Below, one piece after another: positions 31,066 to 39,678 of a DNA stretch of 64,000 nucleotides; the first letter of the stretch is position 1; the number at the start of each line of letters is the position of its first letter. This DNA is from Palsa-465 sp963800475 (GTDB taxonomy: Bacteria > Actinomycetota > Thermoleophilia > Solirubrobacterales > Solirubrobacteraceae): contig CAWDAZ010000003.1 in the NCBI GenBank assembly GCA_963800475.1, positions 124,001 to 188,000 on the forward strand, given 5' to 3'. The notes beneath the pieces were generated by a model, which searched no databases, was not told the origin of the DNA, and worked only from the letters and a program-made list of their open reading frames with translations. The position numbers and the translations under genes were made by a program.

Positions 31066-31743
31066 TCACGAGCCCGGGACCGGCTGCAGGCCCGTCGAGC
31101 TGTTCCTGCGGTACTCGAGCAGCGGCCCGGTCGGGCGGGATGCTTTGAAGTACTCGACCCTGCTCGAGTCGATTCCGTACACCAGCCACTCTGTCTTGCC
31201 GGTCTCGGGATCGGGGTCGACGACCAGGTAGTGCAGCTGCGACTGCGGCGTGTGGGCGGCGGTCGCGATGTGATGGGCGATCGCGGCGGCCGAGCCGGGC
31301 GCGATCTGCGACAGCGGGAACACCGCGCTTCCCCCGGGGCTCCCTCCGGTCGTGTTCTCCACCCGGCCGTTGGCGTCGGCGTAGAAGTTGACCTCGCTGC
31401 CGCCCTTGACCGCGGTGATCGCCAGGTAGCCGGGGTACACGACGAAGTTCGAGACCTTGGCGTTCGGGCCCAGCGCGGCGCGGGCCTTGGCGAGCACGCG
31501 GTTGAAGTTCGCGGCCCGGAACAGCGACAGCGTGTCGGCAGCCTTGATCGAGCTCGGATCGGGTCCGCTTGAGCCCGAGGGCGGCGACGAGCTTGAGCCC
31601 GAGGACGGCGACGAGCTCGAGAACGAGCCCCCCGATGAGGCCGCGGTGGTGTTCGTGTGGATGCTGTGGCTGACGGCGGTCGAGACCGCAGCCGCGCCGA
31701 CGATCGCGGCGGCCCACACGACGATCGCGATCACGAGCCGCAT
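31066..31743 (-). CDS. Hypothetical membrane-anchored/secreted protein with Ser-rich linker
   Basis: Not recognised. The 225-residue protein has an N-terminal hydrophobic helix (about 2-22) that could be a signal anchor, a long Ser/Gly/Pro-rich low-complexity linker (about 34-62) and a globular domain of about 155 residues with strands such as VSNFVVYPGYLAITAV and a Y-A-D-A-N-G-R turn reminiscent of repeat-type beta domains. The domain is probably outside the cell. A perfect AGGAGG ribosome binding site (31754-31749) overlaps the stop of the upstream SHOCT protein gene and lies 5 nt before the ATG, so the two form an operon. Confidence 0.75.
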   Translation of the reverse strand: MRLVIAIVVWAAAIVGAAAVSTAVSHSIHTNTTAASSGGSFSSSSPSSGSSSSPPSGSSGPDPSSIKAADTLSLFRAANFNRVLAKARAALGPNAKVSNFVVYPGYLAITAVKGGSEVNFYADANGRVENTTGGSPGGSAVFPLSQIAPGSAAAIAHHIATAAHTPQSQLHYLVVDPDPETGKTEWLVYGIDSSRVEYFKASRPTGPLLEYRRNSSTGLQPVPGS

Positions 31744-31752
31744 CCGTGCCTC

Positions 31753-32490
31753 CTACAGCGTCCCGAGCAGCTTCGCCTTGGCATTTGCGAACTCCTCGTC
31801 GGTCAGGTTGCCCTGCCGGTGCAGGTCGGCGAGCTTCGAGAGCTCGTCGATCGGATCGCCGGACGCGCCTGCCTTCGCTGCCTGAAGTCCGGGCACCAGG
31901 TTCAGCGGCGTCAGCATCGAGGCCCCCGGATTCGAATTGGGGGTCGTGGTCGAGCTTGGCGTGGGGACGCCCATCGCGGTCGGCGGCGGGCTCGCGGGTC
32001 GCGCCGGACCGCCGCCGGAGATCGTCTTCGTCTTGCCGTGGTGCACGTCGTGGCTTCCGCGCGACCCGAACGACGAGGCAAGCGCCCGAACCGCCGAGAC
32101 GAGGATCACGACCAGTGCGGTGAGGCCGACCAGCGCGAACACGCCACCGAACACGCCGCCGAACACCCTGGTGCTGCTCGTGGCGCTCGATTGGAACGCC
32201 AGCGTCAGCGCACCGACCCCGATCGCGCCGAAGATCCCGGCGAAGATCAGCCCGCCGCTTCCGGCCATCGCGGCCCCCGCCAGGCACCCGAAGATCCCGG
32301 CGAACACGAACGCAAACCACCACCCGGTCCCGGCCGGGCAGTGCGGAACCGGTCCGTAGTTGGCCGAATAGCCGGTCGACGAACAGGTGCCGGTCGCGAC
32401 CAGATGATGGATCCCGACCCCGAGCAGGATCGCGAAGAACAGCAGCACCGCTACCCCGGCGATCCGGAGGATGCTCAGCTCGCTCTGCAA
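31753..32490 (-). CDS. Membrane protein with C-terminal SHOCT domain
   Basis: A 245-residue protein with several hydrophobic helices in the first 130 residues (ILRIAGVAVLLFFAILLGV at the start, then Gly/Phe/Ala-rich segments), a Pro/Ser/Thr-rich cytoplasmic stretch and a C-terminal SHOCT motif (DPIDELSKLADLHRQGNLTDEEF). SHOCT domains are short oligomerisation modules of unknown detailed function. No ATG is present near the first helix; TTG at 32490 is chosen because GGGAG precedes it by 7 nt and TAGGGT (32528-32523) can be the -10 box. A longer open frame upstream lacks features. It leads an operon with the next minus-strand gene. Confidence 0.75.
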   Translation of the reverse strand: MQSELSILRIAGVAVLLFFAILLGVGIHHLVATGTCSSTGYSANYGPVPHCPAGTGWWFAFVFAGIFGCLAGAAMAGSGGLIFAGIFGAIGVGALTLAFQSSATSSTRVFGGVFGGVFALVGLTALVVILVSAVRALASSFGSRGSHDVHHGKTKTISGGGPARPASPPPTAMGVPTPSSTTTPNSNPGASMLTPLNLVPGLQAAKAGASGDPIDELSKLADLHRQGNLTDEEFANAKAKLLGTL

Positions 32491-32668
32491 ATGCCCGCTC
32501 CCACGGTCGGCGTCACGGACCAACCCTAGGACACGCCGGGCCGCCCCGCAGTCCCGATCGAGTCTCGAACCAGTCTCGCTCGCCGGGCGCGACCGGGCTG
32601 CCGCCGCACCGGGCCCTCGCACCGTGATCACTTGCGCCGCACCGAAACATCCAATTAGGATCGTCCCG

Positions 32669-33067
32669 ATGCCCGACTTCACGGCCAAGCGCGTCGACGA
32701 CATGGAGAGCCTATTCGGCGACGCGATGCGGAGGGTGCGCGCCGAGTTGGGGCTGTCGAGCTTCGGCGTCCAGACCGTCGACCTGCCCGCGGGCTTCGAC
32801 CTGTATCCGTGGCACGACCACAGCGAGGACGGCCAGGAGGAGCTGTACGTGTCGCTCCGCGGGACCGCGACGCTCGAGTTCGACGACGGGCAGAGCGTCG
32901 AGCTCGTTCCCGGTGACACGATCGTGCGGGTCGGGAGCGGGACCAAGCGCCGTGTCGTCACCGGCCCGGATCCGGTGCGGCTGCTGGTGGTCGGCGGCGT
33001 GCCGGGGAGCGCCTACACGGCGCCCGATTTCAGCCAGCTCGGCGCCCCGGAGCCCGCTGCGAGCTAG
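32669..33067 (+). CDS. Cupin-domain protein
   Basis: A 132-residue single-domain cupin. Metal-site-like residues occur in YPWHDHSEDGQEELYVSLRG (cupin motif 1, with His, His and Glu) and in LVPGDTIVRVGSGTKRRV (motif 2 region, where the usual His is Arg or Lys). Cupins of this size are often metal-dependent isomerases, dioxygenases or sensors; function is unknown. TAGGAT (32656-32661) lies 7 nt before the ATG and no ribosome binding site is seen, so leaderless translation is likely. It diverges from the SHOCT operon. Confidence 0.8.
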   Translation: MPDFTAKRVDDMESLFGDAMRRVRAELGLSSFGVQTVDLPAGFDLYPWHDHSEDGQEELYVSLRGTATLEFDDGQSVELVPGDTIVRVGSGTKRRVVTGPDPVRLLVVGGVPGSAYTAPDFSQLGAPEPAAS

Positions 33068-33104
33068 GCGGCAACGCGGCTCCGCCGGCGCGGCACGCTC
33101 CACT

Positions 33105-33135
33105 TGGATAGTGCGGCCCTCTCGATCCCTATCCA
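33105..33135. promoter_or_regulatory. Inverted repeat upstream of the UspA-like gene
   Basis: TGGATAG (33105-33111) and CTATCCA (33129-33135) are perfect reverse complements separated by 17 nt, in the 114-bp gap before the universal-stress-like gene. It could be a regulator site or a leader hairpin. Confidence 0.35.
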
Positions 33136-33181
33136 TCCGGCTGATGCGGCTCGCCCCCTCGATTACGGACGATTGCTCCAG

Positions 33182-33856
33182 ATGCCCGTGAACGCGATCA
33201 TCTCCTACGACGGAACCCCGAATGACGACGACGCGCTAGCGCTCGGCAAGCGGCTCGCGGCCGCCGGGGTCGCGCTGTCGCTCGCGTACGTGCGGCACTC
33301 GCACGAATTCGATCCGGCCCGCGAGGAGCTCGCGCAGCACGACGCCGAGCAGCGCCTGGAGCGGGGCGCTGCGCTGCTCGGCGATCCGGCGGTGCCGCGG
33401 CACGTGGTCGTGGGCGCCTCGACAGGCGATCGGCTGGGGGAGCTCGCCGGCGAGCTGGGAGCGTCGGTGATCGTGTTCGGCTCGGACTACCGGACCCCGC
33501 CCGGCCGCGTCGAGCCGGGCACCTCGGCGCAGCACCTGATGGACGGGGGACCCGTCGCGGTTGCGATCGCGGCCGCCGGCCTGCGCACCGCCCCCGCCGC
33601 CGCGATCCGGGCGATCGCGGTACCGCTGGCCGGCCCCGTCAACGACGAGGCGCGCAGCACCGCCAACGCGCTCGCGGGCAGGCTGGGCGCGAGCGTGGTC
33701 GACTCGCCCTCTGAGGAGGTCGACCTGATCGTGGTCGGCTCGCAGCCCGACGCGCCTCGGGGCCACGTGGTGATCGGGGGCGAGGTCCGGACCGAGCTCG
33801 ACCGAGCCCGCAGCTCGGTGCTGGTGCTCCCCGCCGACTCGCCGCTCGTACCGTAG
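33182..33856 (+). CDS. Universal stress protein (UspA)-like, tandem half domains
   Basis: A 224-residue protein with two UspA-like halves. The first has the N-terminal strand NAIISYDGTPNDDDALALG and VIVFGSDYRTPPGRVEPGTSAQHLM, similar to the G-2x-G-9x-G ATP-binding region; the second half (from about residue 145) starts IRAIAVPLAGPVNDEA and is reduced. UspA proteins bind ATP or other nucleotides and accumulate under stress. ATG at 33182 is chosen because the first strand begins there. The upstream region holds an inverted repeat. It ends 36 bp before a MarR-type regulator gene. Confidence 0.75.
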   Translation: MPVNAIISYDGTPNDDDALALGKRLAAAGVALSLAYVRHSHEFDPAREELAQHDAEQRLERGAALLGDPAVPRHVVVGASTGDRLGELAGELGASVIVFGSDYRTPPGRVEPGTSAQHLMDGGPVAVAIAAAGLRTAPAAAIRAIAVPLAGPVNDEARSTANALAGRLGASVVDSPSEEVDLIVVGSQPDAPRGHVVIGGEVRTELDRARSSVLVLPADSPLVP

Positions 33857-33872
33857 CCCGCCCCGCCGGTAA

Positions 33873-33892
33873 TCTCTGACCTCAGTCAGAGA
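33873..33892. promoter_or_regulatory. Perfect operator palindrome touching the marR-GNAT start codon
   Basis: TCTCTGAC-CTCA-GTCAGAGA: two perfect 8-bp arms with a 4-bp centre, ending directly before the ATG at 33893. TAATCT (33870-33875), a possible -10 box, overlaps its left end. MarR proteins typically bind such palindromes over their own promoters, so autorepression is likely. Confidence 0.75.
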
Positions 33893-34792
33893 ATGTCCGC
33901 GGATCCCAGCATCGCGCAGGTCAGGCGCTTCAACCGGGTCGTCACCCAGCGGGTCGGGGCGCTCGATGACCGGTACCTGGCGCGCGGGCGCAGCCTCGGC
34001 GCCTCGCGGGTCCTGTGGGAGATCGGACGCGAGGGCTGCGAGGTGCGCTCGCTGCGATCGCGGCTCGGGCTGGACTCCGGGCACGCGAGCCGGCTGCTGC
34101 GGACGCTCGAGTCCGACGGGCTGATCGAGCTCGAACGGAGCCCACTCGACGCCCGGATCCGGTTCGCGCGGCTGACCCCGGCGGGGGCCGGCGAGCGGGA
34201 GCTGCTCGACGCGCGCAGCGACGAGCTCGCGCGCTCGATGCTGGCGGCGCTCGACGACCGCCGCCGGGTCGAGCTGGTCGGGGCGATGCGCACCATCGAG
34301 CGGCTGATGACGGCTTCGATGGTCGAGCTGCGCAGCGTCGACCCGGCGGGCACCCACGCCCGGCGCTGCCTGCGCGCGTACTTCGCCGAGCTGAACCGGC
34401 GATCCGAGACCCCGTTTGATCCCGCCAAGGGGACCTCCGCGGAGCCAGACGAGCTGCGGGCCCCGGCCGGGGCGTTCCTGATCGCCTACCTACGTCGGGA
34501 GCCGATCGGATGCGGCGGACTCAAGCACCATCCCGGCGGCCCCTCCGAGATCAAGCGGATGTGGGTCGCGGAGACCGCCCGGGGGCTGGGAATCGGCCGC
34601 CGCCTGCTCGGCGAGCTAGAGCGACTCGCGCGGGCCGCGGGTGCTCGCGCGGTACGGCTCGACACGAACCGGGCGCTGGTCGAGGCGATCGCGATGTACC
34701 GGTCGTCGGGGTACCGTGAGATCGCGCGGTTCAACGACGAGCCGTTCGCCCACCACTGGTTCGAGAAGTCGCTGGCGGCGGCCGGTCAGTAG
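33893..34792 (+). CDS. MarR-family regulator fused to GNAT acetyltransferase
   Basis: A 299-residue two-domain protein. Residues 1-150 form a MarR-type winged helix (SRVLWEIGREGCEVRSLRSRLGLDSGHASRLLRTLESDGLIE with the wing RSPLDARIRFARLT). Residues 155-299 form a GNAT domain with the acetyl-CoA loop VAETARGLGIGRRLLGELE and YRSSGYREIARF. Such MarR-GNAT fusions are widespread in Actinomycetota; substrates are mostly unknown. A perfect palindrome ends directly at the start codon. The 3' end overlaps the converging glutamine-synthetase-like gene by 7 bp. Confidence 0.9.
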   Translation: MSADPSIAQVRRFNRVVTQRVGALDDRYLARGRSLGASRVLWEIGREGCEVRSLRSRLGLDSGHASRLLRTLESDGLIELERSPLDARIRFARLTPAGAGERELLDARSDELARSMLAALDDRRRVELVGAMRTIERLMTASMVELRSVDPAGTHARRCLRAYFAELNRRSETPFDPAKGTSAEPDELRAPAGAFLIAYLRREPIGCGGLKHHPGGPSEIKRMWVAETARGLGIGRRLLGELERLARAAGARAVRLDTNRALVEAIAMYRSSGYREIARFNDEPFAHHWFEKSLAAAGQ

Positions 34793-36135
34793 CGAAACCG
34801 CGTCGCGGCGACGATCTGCTCCTCGGAGCAGTCGGCGAATCGCTCGAGCTCGGTCTCGCGCACCGCGACGATCGCCTCGAACAGCGGCGCGCCGAGCGCT
34901 TCGGCGAGCACGCGCGAGCCGCGGAACGCGCTCAGCGCCTCATCCAGCGTGCGGGGCAGGCGATCGACGCCGGCGGCGCTGAGCTGCGCTTCGGACATCG
35001 TCGCGGGGTCGACGGTTATCTCATCAGGGAGTTGCAGCCCGCGATCGATGCCGTCGATTCCGAGCGCGAGCACTGCTCCCACCAGCAGGTACGGGTTCGC
35101 GCTCGCGTCGACGCACTTGATCTCGACGTTCGCCTGCGGGCCCGAGGCAGCGAGCCGGACGCCGGCCTCGCGGTTCTCCCAGCCCCAGACCCGGTACGGC
35201 GCCGACCACCGCTCCGGGACCAGGCGCAGGTAGCTGGCGACGCTCGGCGCGCCGATCGCGAGCAGCGCGGGAAGCCCGTCGAGCACGCCCGCGATAAACG
35301 CCTCGGCCTCGTCCGTGAGACCGCGGGGTCCGTTGCCGCCCGCCATCAGCGTCCGCCCGTCGCGCCACAGGCTCGCGTGCACGTGGCAGCCGCTTCCGAC
35401 GCCTCCGACCGTCATCGCCGGCGCGAACGAGCACCGCATACCCGCGCGCTGCGAGACGGCGCGGATCGTGTGGCGCGCCAGCAGGCTGAGGTCGGCGGCC
35501 GCCACCGGTGCCGCCGGTCCGACCGACAGCTCGAACTGACCCGGCGCGTACTCGGGATGCAGTTGCAGGACCTCGACCGACTGGGCGGCCAGCGCGACCA
35601 GCAGCTCCCGGCAGTAGTCGGACACCTCGATCAGCCGATCCATCCCGTACGCGGGCCCGGCCATCGCAGGGGTGAACTCGTCGCCAGAGCCGCGGTCGAG
35701 CACCCACTCGGCCTCGAAGCCCATCTGCACCGACAGCCCCCGCTCCGATGCGCGTTCGACCATCCGCCGCGCGAACGTGCGCTGGCAGCCATGGTGCGGC
35801 GAACCGTCCTGGGCGCGCCGGTCGACGGGCGCCCACGCCCACCCGGGCTGGGCGGCGAGCACGACCAACCGCTCCAGATCGAGGAACAGCCGCAGATCCC
35901 CGACCGGGCCCGTCGAGCTCGGGCTCGCCGTGATCGCGTCGTCGAACATGAACACGTCGAACACCGGGGACATCCCGATCCCATGCTCGGCGGCCGCGCC
36001 GAGGCGCTCGACCGGCACCGTCTTCACGCGCGCGATCCCGCTGTTGTCGACGAACGAGCCCGCGACCCCCACGACGCCCTGAGCCACGAGCTGGTTCGTC
36101 AGCTGAGAGGGATCCGTGTGCCCCGGCTCGACCAT
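34786..36135 (-). CDS. Glutamine-synthetase-like gamma-glutamyl ligase
   Basis: A 449-residue glutamine synthetase fold. Visible motifs are the N-terminal beta-Grasp with FVDNSGIARVKTVP, GFEAEWVLD (metal Glu), EYAPGQFELSVGP, GSGCHVHASLW (metal His) and NVEIKCVDASANPYL. The usual NRSAA and adenylylation motifs of housekeeping GlnA are absent, so this is a GlnA-like enzyme such as a gamma-glutamylpolyamine or gamma-glutamylamide synthetase. TAGGGT (36150-36145) lies 9 nt upstream of the ATG with no ribosome binding site. No amine-catabolism genes are next to it. Confidence 0.88.
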   Translation of the reverse strand: MVEPGHTDPSQLTNQLVAQGVVGVAGSFVDNSGIARVKTVPVERLGAAAEHGIGMSPVFDVFMFDDAITASPSSTGPVGDLRLFLDLERLVVLAAQPGWAWAPVDRRAQDGSPHHGCQRTFARRMVERASERGLSVQMGFEAEWVLDRGSGDEFTPAMAGPAYGMDRLIEVSDYCRELLVALAAQSVEVLQLHPEYAPGQFELSVGPAAPVAAADLSLLARHTIRAVSQRAGMRCSFAPAMTVGGVGSGCHVHASLWRDGRTLMAGGNGPRGLTDEAEAFIAGVLDGLPALLAIGAPSVASYLRLVPERWSAPYRVWGWENREAGVRLAASGPQANVEIKCVDASANPYLLVGAVLALGIDGIDRGLQLPDEITVDPATMSEAQLSAAGVDRLPRTLDEALSAFRGSRVLAEALGAPLFEAIVAVRETELERFADCSEEQIVAATRFRY

Positions 36136-36243
36136 CGTCGGGCGACCCTACCGGGCGGGCCTGCGGGCGACCACTGGCGTTGTCGCTAGTCGCGCCAACA
36201 GGCGTCGTTCACGCCCGCCTCACCCGGCCGGAGAGGCGTCGTC

Positions 36244-38526
36244 TCAAAATGGCCTCGTGCCGCATCGGAAGAAGTATGGGAGCCGGGCGAGCGGGGCGCT
36301 GACGACCGCCGCTCTCGGACCCCGCTCGGTGAGACCGGTCTGCGGATCCCGCCAGCATCCGGCGGGGAAGTACACGTTGCGGCTCGTCGCCTCCGCCGTG
36401 ACGACCGGCGCGACCAGCACGTCGTCGCCGAGCATCCACTCCTGCTGCTGTGCGGCCGCCGCACGGTCGCCCGGGAACTCGAGCCACAGCGGGCGCGTCG
36501 GGGGAATCCCCGTCGCGTCGGCCTGCCTCCACAGCCGGAGGATCAGCGGCGCCGCGCGCTCGTGCAGGCGGGAGAGCGCGCTGTAGATGCTGACCGTCTG
36601 CCGGTCATACGACCAAGGGGTGTGGGTACCGACACGGCCAGATCCGTGGAGCCGGAAGATCGGGCTCAGCACAGCCCACTCGGCCCATCGGAGCAACAGC
36701 TCCTTGGTGGTCGGCGGCGTCGTGTAGTCGTAGTAGCCGCCGATGTCGGTGGCGAACCCGTACGCGCCTCCAATCGCCCGGTTGAGCATGTCGGGAGCGA
36801 GCGACGCGAGGCCGGCGGCCTGACTCCAGTCGGTCGACTCGTCGCCGGGAATATTCCCCATCTCGTATGCGGCCGACCCGGGCGTCCCCGAGTAACCGGC
36901 ACGGTTGTAGAACCAGATCGTCCGCCCCGGATGGGAGCGCTCGTAGGCGTCGATCGCCTCGCGCGAGGCGCGCATGTACAGGATCGGGTAGCGGTTGTGC
37001 ATGGTCCGCCCCGTCTCCCCGTCGGCGAAATGCATGCCGTACAGGACCTCCTCGCCGAAGTCGGCGTGGAATCCGTCGAACCCGAGGTCGAGCATCTTCG
37101 CGATCTCCCGCTGCCAGTAGCGCACGGCTCCCGGATTGGTGAAATCGAGCAGCGCGATGTGTTGGCCGAGCGTGCCGGTCGTGTAGAACGTCTGACCGTT
37201 CGCCGCGCGAACCGTCAGGTGCTCGCGGTCCGGGGCGGACCCCGGCATCACGAACGGCCGCAGGTAGGCGAGCGGGTGGATGTGACGCGCGCGAAGCTCG
37301 GCGATGATCTTCGACTGCAGCGCGAAGCCGAGGACCCGTGGGCGGTACAGCACGAGCCCGTCGTTGTCGGGGTTCCGGAACCCCCAGCCCTCGATCCGAT
37401 ATGCCTTCAGCGGCAGGTGATAGCGGTCGATGTTCGCGATGTCCGATCGCAGCTTCGACTCGTAGTCCGACCGCGTCTCCGTGTTGTTCTTAACCAGCCG
37501 GTCGAGCGTCGGCCCGAGCGCCCAATGTGGCGGCACCGACTGGCGGCCGGTGAGGGCGGTCAGGTCCGTGATCGCGTGCCTCGGCGATCCGGGCGCGACG
37601 ACGTAGGCGAGGGATGGTGCAGAAACCGCCACGCTCCATGCGCGGGGCTGGTCCGAGTCCAGCCTGAACCTCGCGAGCTCCGGCTGGTCGAGCAGGAACC
37701 CGTAGCCGCGCGAGGAGATGAACTGCGCCTGCGCGTAGAACACGGCCGCTGGGCCGTTGGGAAACAGGATCGAGGACGGCGTGCCAGCCGCGCCGAGGCC
37801 AGGGATGTTCTCCTCCTCGTCGAAGCTCGAAAGCACCTGGCCGTGCTGGTCGAGTGCGTTGTGCGGACCACCGAACCCGCGGAACGCCTCATCGCTCGAG
37901 GAGATGAACGAGTCGCTCATCATGGCCACGCCGGCGGCGGGCCGGGGGGTCGCGGCGACTCGCAACAACCCGACACCGGCCGGGGTGATCTCGACGCGCA
38001 ATCTGCGGCCGGACGGCTCGTCGGTCGAGACAGTCAGGACAACCCCGCGGCCGAGCGTCCGTACGGCGAGGACCTTTCGCGCCGAATACTGGATGCCGGA
38101 GCGCATCCCGCTCATCAGGTTCCCGGCCCAGACGCCCTGCTCGTACTGGACCACCGACTCCCTGCCCACCAGGTAGGACAACGGGGCATAAAGCTGTCCG
38201 CTCTTGGGCGCCGGCGTGCCCGGCGGGACCGGATCGACCGTCGGCGGGAGCGAGGCGGGCCCGGGGTTGCGGTTCGCGACCTCGGAGAGAGCCGCGGCGC
38301 CAGAGCCGTTCACAATTCGCAGCCGGAACGGATTCCGGTCGACGATCACGGTCGCGCCGGGCGAACTGACGACGACTCGGGCTCTGGTGATCGAGACCGC
38401 CGCGCGACTCGCCGCGGCCGGGATCAGCAGCATCACAGCCGCGGCGGTTGCGGGCAGCAGCCGCCAAGCACGGCCGCTCAAGGCACGGGTCCTGCGATTG
38501 GCGAACGGCAGATGCTGCAGCGTCAT
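36244..38526 (-). CDS. Secreted glycoside hydrolase family 31 protein
   Basis: A 760-residue protein starting with a signal peptide (basic start, hydrophobic segment LLPATAAAVMLLIPAAASRAA). The catalytic barrel shows the GH31 nucleophile motif GFDGFHADFGEEV, the acid/base region MGNIPGDESTDW, and the conserved GFATDIGGYYDY and SPIFRLHGSG stretches. GH31 contains alpha-glucosidases, alpha-xylosidases and sulfoquinovosidases; the DFGEE variant resembles the sulfoquinovosidase-like branch, but the specificity is not certain. ATG at 38526 is chosen because the signal peptide begins there; the frame is open for 89 more codons upstream without signal. No sugar transporter or regulator is adjacent. 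Confidence 0.88.
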   Translation of the reverse strand: MTLQHLPFANRRTRALSGRAWRLLPATAAAVMLLIPAAASRAAVSITRARVVVSSPGATVIVDRNPFRLRIVNGSGAAALSEVANRNPGPASLPPTVDPVPPGTPAPKSGQLYAPLSYLVGRESVVQYEQGVWAGNLMSGMRSGIQYSARKVLAVRTLGRGVVLTVSTDEPSGRRLRVEITPAGVGLLRVAATPRPAAGVAMMSDSFISSSDEAFRGFGGPHNALDQHGQVLSSFDEEENIPGLGAAGTPSSILFPNGPAAVFYAQAQFISSRGYGFLLDQPELARFRLDSDQPRAWSVAVSAPSLAYVVAPGSPRHAITDLTALTGRQSVPPHWALGPTLDRLVKNNTETRSDYESKLRSDIANIDRYHLPLKAYRIEGWGFRNPDNDGLVLYRPRVLGFALQSKIIAELRARHIHPLAYLRPFVMPGSAPDREHLTVRAANGQTFYTTGTLGQHIALLDFTNPGAVRYWQREIAKMLDLGFDGFHADFGEEVLYGMHFADGETGRTMHNRYPILYMRASREAIDAYERSHPGRTIWFYNRAGYSGTPGSAAYEMGNIPGDESTDWSQAAGLASLAPDMLNRAIGGAYGFATDIGGYYDYTTPPTTKELLLRWAEWAVLSPIFRLHGSGRVGTHTPWSYDRQTVSIYSALSRLHERAAPLILRLWRQADATGIPPTRPLWLEFPGDRAAAAQQQEWMLGDDVLVAPVVTAEATSRNVYFPAGCWRDPQTGLTERGPRAAVVSAPLARLPYFFRCGTRPF

Positions 38527-38950
38527 CGAGACGTGTCCCCGGTGAATGAGTGTCCAGCTCGGAAGCAACGCGGCCCGACCCGGCCCTGCTCCGTTAACTG
38601 CCAACGGGGCGCGGAGTTGCGGTGGTGCTGGATCTTCCCGGGCAAACTGCTCCGTGGTTGGGCCGAACCCGTCGGCTTTTAAGTTTCCGCCACCAGAGAG
38701 GATGTGCCCGTCGGTCTCCCTCTCGCCGAGTTCACGGTCTCGCCCCAGGTTTGCGCCAGGGCGGTTTGTCGCGCCTAAAGCGGGCTGCGACACTGTCGGG
38801 ATCGAGCGACGACGTGCGGATAACCCTGCCTCGCTGGATGCCGCTCCCGGCGAAGGGGGTTACCCGGGAGCAACGGAGCGCGCTGGCGAAACGCCGGAGC
38901 GGAGCACGTCGACGCGAGCGCTCCCGAGGCGTGGGTGGTCTCGCCGGGCC
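38527..38950. other. 424-bp gene-free stretch between divergent genes
   Basis: Intergenic region between the GH31 gene (minus) and a small membrane protein gene (plus). It is less GC-rich around 38676-38690 (CTTTTAAGTTT), which may hold promoter elements. I looked for c-di-AMP, cobalamin and c-di-GMP riboswitch cores on both strands and found no convincing match. An open frame continues through it on both strands but without recognisable protein features. Confidence 0.4.
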
Positions 38951-39424
38951 ATGGGAGATCGTACGGTTGCCTCGCTTGACTCCTTGATCCGTCGAGCCGA
39001 AGAAGTCGCGCGCGCGACCGGCAAGAGCGAAGATGCGGCCGCGGGTGTTGTCGTGGAAGACCTCGAACGCGCGGACGCCGCCCTGACGGCGCGAACCGCG
39101 CCACTGGTGCCCGGCTGTGGCGTACTCATCGCTGTCAGCGGCTTGGCGGCCAAGGCCGAGACGCCAAATCCGATCGCCGATGCCTTTGTCAGCCTCGCCG
39201 TCCTGTTTGCTATCGGGGGATTCGCGTTCCTGACCAGAGCGCTCTTCGTGTACGCCGGTCGTCGCGTCGTCGGCCTTTCACCGACCGTCGCTGACATCGC
39301 GTTCGCGCGCGGCCGCCTTGTCCGCAAGCACTCCAGCGCGCGCCGCGGTCGCTGGCTGGCGGCTATCGGCCTGACGTGCCTGATCATCGGCATCCTCGCC
39401 GGCGTCCACATCTCTATCCGCTGA
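38951..39424 (+). CDS. Small membrane protein, unknown function
   Basis: Not recognised. A 157-residue protein with a soluble, charged N-terminal third (SLIRRAEEVARATGKSED) and three hydrophobic segments (about 53-72, 80-108 and 135-157), the last at the C terminus. Codon use is looser than in neighbours (more TTT, CTT and GCT), hinting at more recent acquisition. ATG at 38951 has no clear ribosome binding site; the frame is open further upstream, so the start is uncertain. Some predicted-membrane effector proteins of defence systems have a similar helix layout, but no partner cyclase or sensor gene is nearby, so I make no such call. Confidence 0.55.
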   Translation: MGDRTVASLDSLIRRAEEVARATGKSEDAAAGVVVEDLERADAALTARTAPLVPGCGVLIAVSGLAAKAETPNPIADAFVSLAVLFAIGGFAFLTRALFVYAGRRVVGLSPTVADIAFARGRLVRKHSSARRGRWLAAIGLTCLIIGILAGVHISIR

Positions 39425-39678
39425 GATGCGGGAAGTGCCAGCCGCGCTAGCCGGCCGGCTCGCGGCAGGGCGCATGCAGCCGTCAGGTGAACGGGTCACA
39501 CGCGGTGGAACTCGATCCGCTAGGTCTCGCGGTCACAGCGATCGCCGACCAGCCCTTGCAGATTCGTGACGAATGCGTCTTGTTCCGTTGCAGGCGCTCG
39601 GTCTAGCGTGCGATTCCGTCCGGCATCAGTCCTACCGTCAGCTGTTCGAACGTTGCGAGACAAGGAGCCCGAGCGAAG
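39425..39678 (+). promoter_or_regulatory. Upstream region of recA
   Basis: 254 bp without a gene. TACCGT (39633-39638) is the best -10 candidate and AAGGAG (39662-39667) is the recA ribosome binding site. GTTCGAAC (39644-39651) is palindromic and near the expected transcription start, but it is not a consensus actinobacterial LexA box, which needs GAAC-N4-GTTC. Confidence 0.4.

Noticed and set aside
38527..38950. c-di-AMP (ydaO), c-di-GMP or cobalamin riboswitch ahead of the secreted GH31 enzyme
   Set aside because: Short stretches such as GCGCAAACC recall riboswitch cores, but the remaining conserved blocks and pairings are missing on both strands.
38951..39424. Membrane effector of a cyclic-nucleotide defence system
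   Set aside because: The helix layout is only loosely similar and there is no cyclase, sensor or other defence gene nearby.
39640..39660. LexA box upstream of recA
   Set aside because: GTTCGAACG is palindromic but the order is GTTC-GAAC with no 4-bp spacer; the CGAAC-N4-GTTCG consensus is not met. An unusual SOS operator cannot be excluded.
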